5,296 nucleotides of DNA from Clostridia bacterium (GTDB taxonomy: Bacteria > Bacillota > Clostridia > SK-Y3 > JACMMQ01), in NCBI GenBank assembly GCA_014378955.1, contig JACMMQ010000082.1:1-5296 (forward strand), given 5' to 3'. The position numbers and the translations under genes are program-made. The notes below the pieces were generated by a model, which was not told where the DNA came from, did not search any database, and worked only from the letters and a program-made list of their open reading frames with translations. Positions 3,995-5,296 of the stretch are shown here, piece by piece. Position 1 is the first letter of the stretch, and each line of letters begins with the position of its first letter.

Positions 3995-4004
3995 AAACAT
4001 AGAT
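3975..4004. promoter_or_regulatory. Probable ArsR operator
   Basis: ATCTATGT (3975-3982) and ACATAGAT (3997-4004) are perfect inverted half-sites separated by 14 nt. They start 4 bp after the -35 box and run to the start site, covering the -10 box. ArsR repressors typically bind dyads here and block polymerase until metal binds. A further ATAGA...TCTAT dyad follows (from 4000). Confidence 0.65.
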
Positions 4005-4032
4005 AAGATTCTATATATAGGAGATGAACTAT

Positions 4033-4353
4033 ATGTCCTTTGAAAATATACACACAACTATAAGCGTCTTTAAGGCATTATCCGATTTAAACAGGCTTAA
4101 AATCATTGAAATGCTATCAAACGGCGAACAGTGTGCTTGTAAATTGCTTGAGCAGTTTCCTATTACCCAGCCTACACTTTCCCATCATATGAAGGTTTTG
4201 ATGGAATGCGAGCTGGTTTGCGGTCGTAAGGATGGCATTTGGATGCATTATTCGCTCAACCGTGAAAAAGCACTTGCGCTTGCAGGTTTTTTTAACAATA
4301 TGCATGCACAATGCATTGATAATAATGCGATTGAACCTTGTAATTTTAAATAG
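4033..4353 (+). CDS. ArsR/SmtB-family metal(loid)-responsive repressor
   Basis: A 106-residue cytoplasmic repressor of the winged helix-turn-helix ArsR/SmtB fold. It probably senses As(III) or another thiophilic metal and releases its operator when bound. The metal site is CAC (Cys34, Cys36) in GEQCACKLLE, at the place of the ELCVC box of E. coli ArsR. The recognition helix is ITQPTLSHHMKVL (44-56) and the wing is around RKDGIWMHYSL (65-75). Cys59, Cys63, Cys94 and Cys103 could supply a third ligand, since the third cysteine of the E. coli site (CxCxxC) is Leu39 here. The start is ATG 4033, with AGGAGA (4019-4024) 8 nt upstream; the in-frame ATG at 4024 overlaps that site and is unlikely. The permease gene follows 18 nt downstream, so the regulator controls its own operon. 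Confidence 0.92.
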   Translation: MSFENIHTTISVFKALSDLNRLKIIEMLSNGEQCACKLLEQFPITQPTLSHHMKVLMECELVCGRKDGIWMHYSLNREKALALAGFFNNMHAQCIDNNAIEPCNFK

Positions 4354-4371
4354 AAGTAAGGAGGTGTTGTT

Positions 4372-5296
4372 ATGTTTTCAGCCATCGATTGGTTGCTTAA
4401 CCAAATCGCAAATGTACTAAGCAGTGGTTTTACAAATGTCGTGCTGTGGATATTCAACCTATTGCATGTAAATACTAGTGTGCTTACCACCGAACGCTAT
4501 CAGGGTGCGGTGCAGTTTTTCTTCTATGATACCTTGAAAATATTTTTAATGCTCACGGTTATCATCTTTATCGTATCCATCGTGCGAAGCTTTTTTCCAC
4601 CTGAACGGACAAAAAAGCTATTGGGTGAAGGACGAGCAAGAGGGTTTTTGGGCAATGTATTTGCGTCACTTTTAGGCATCGTGACACCGTTTTGCTCTTG
4701 CTCGGCAGTGCCTGTATTTATAGGCTTTGTCGAATCTGGCATACCGCTTGGTGTGACCTTTTCATTTCTCATAGCCTCACCCATGATAAACGAAATTGCC
4801 ATTATCATGCTGTGGGGACTGTTTGGTTGGCAGATCGCGCTTTTATATATTTTGACAGGCTTGGTGGTTGCTATTTTTGCAGGCATCATCATTGGCAAGC
4901 TGAAAATGGAAAAATACGTAGAGGAATATGTATACCAAACCAAAATGGGAAGCGTGGAAATTCAAAACCTTTCATGGAAGCAAAGAGCGATAGATGCGTG
5001 GCAATATGTGCTTGAAATACTTAAAAAAATATGGCCTTATGTCGTGATTGGGATAGCGATTGGTGGTGTGATGCACGGTTGGGCACCTGAAGGCTGGCTT
5101 GCACAGTATGCAGGCAAAGAAAATCCGTTTGCGGTAATCGTTGCTGTATTGATTGGTATACCGCTTTACTCAAACGCCGCTGGCACCATTCCTATCGTCA
5201 AAGAGTTAACAAGGCTAGGCATGCCAATAGGCACAGCACTTTCCTTTATGATGGCGGTCACAGCACTAAGCCTACCTGAAATAATTATTTTAAGAA
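4372..5296 (+). CDS. ArsP/DUF318-type permease (3' end cut by window)
   Basis: The first 308 residues of an inner-membrane permease are present, and no stop codon is reached. AAGGAGGTG (4358-4366) precedes the ATG by 5 nt. Hydrophobic segments appear at about 18-32, 50-73, 93-120, 124-150, 153-176, 221-236, 253-268 and 284-306, with a hydrophilic cytoplasmic-type stretch at 177-219. The family's hallmark TPFCSCSAVP (105-114, Cys108 and Cys110) is followed by SPMINE (136-141), and GIPLYSNAAGTIP (262-274) is the matching signature in the second half. Members of PF03773 include ArsP, which exports trivalent organoarsenicals, and others linked to metal efflux; the paired CxC ArsR supports metalloid efflux. 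The family is usually not much longer than this, so only a short C-terminal part should be missing. Substrate is inferred from context, not shown. Confidence 0.9.
   Translation, partial: MFSAIDWLLNQIANVLSSGFTNVVLWIFNLLHVNTSVLTTERYQGAVQFFFYDTLKIFLMLTVIIFIVSIVRSFFPPERTKKLLGEGRARGFLGNVFASLLGIVTPFCSCSAVPVFIGFVESGIPLGVTFSFLIASPMINEIAIIMLWGLFGWQIALLYILTGLVVAIFAGIIIGKLKMEKYVEEYVYQTKMGSVEIQNLSWKQRAIDAWQYVLEILKKIWPYVVIGIAIGGVMHGWAPEGWLAQYAGKENPFAVIVAVLIGIPLYSNAAGTIPIVKELTRLGMPIGTALSFMMAVTALSLPEIIILR

Noticed and set aside
4232..4420. Overlapping plus-strand frame of 62 codons across the end of arsR and start of the permease, and another at 4692-5015
   Set aside because: Both are out of frame with well-supported genes and have no ribosome binding site or recognisable domain.

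Overview
The window looks like a low-to-moderate-GC Gram-positive chromosome, most likely from the Clostridia. The evidence is strong AGGAGG-type ribosome binding sites, near-consensus sigma-A promoters, intrinsic terminators with U-runs, a TTG start codon, a cell-wall amidase, and GTAGGGGCGGGC-type palindromic repeats that I associate with Clostridia. The species cannot be named from this sequence.

Layout. Positions 1-24 hold only the first eight codons of a gene leaving the window on the minus strand, with its own extended -10 promoter. It may be a transposase. A consensus promoter (291-319) then drives a secreted zinc-dependent N-acetylmuramoyl-L-alanine amidase (359-1327), which ends at a 12-bp terminator hairpin. 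Next comes an unusual stretch: an extended -10 promoter followed about 80 nt later by a very strong terminator (1446-1490), just upstream of a MarR-family regulator that starts with TTG (1606-2070).

Positions 2071-2481 carry a dense cluster of repeats. The centrepiece is a 134-bp MITE-like element (2219-2352) with 18-bp terminal inverted repeats and a perfect 10-bp target duplication. Its ends resemble IS231/IS4-type ends. It contains two inverted copies of a 30-bp palindromic unit, and a third copy lies just outside it.

After a separate promoter comes a two-gene operon: a single-domain flavodoxin of the HemG-like type (2482-2970) and a multi-pass membrane protein of unknown function (2990-3865), closed by a strong terminator. 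The last unit is a metalloid-resistance type operon. It has a consensus promoter with an inverted-repeat operator over its -10 region, an ArsR-family repressor with a CxC metal-binding motif (4033-4353), and an ArsP/DUF318-type permease (4372 to the end, truncated by the window).

How the genes relate. ArsR-ArsP is a self-contained detoxification unit: the sensor represses its own operon and efflux is induced by metalloid. The MarR regulator, flavodoxin and membrane protein may form a redox- or stress-responsive group, but the repeat cluster and the separate promoter mean they are not clearly one operon. No CRISPR array, rRNA or tRNA gene was found. The least explained parts are the MITE/repeat cluster, the short promoter-to-terminator transcript before marR, and the flavodoxin/membrane-protein pair.
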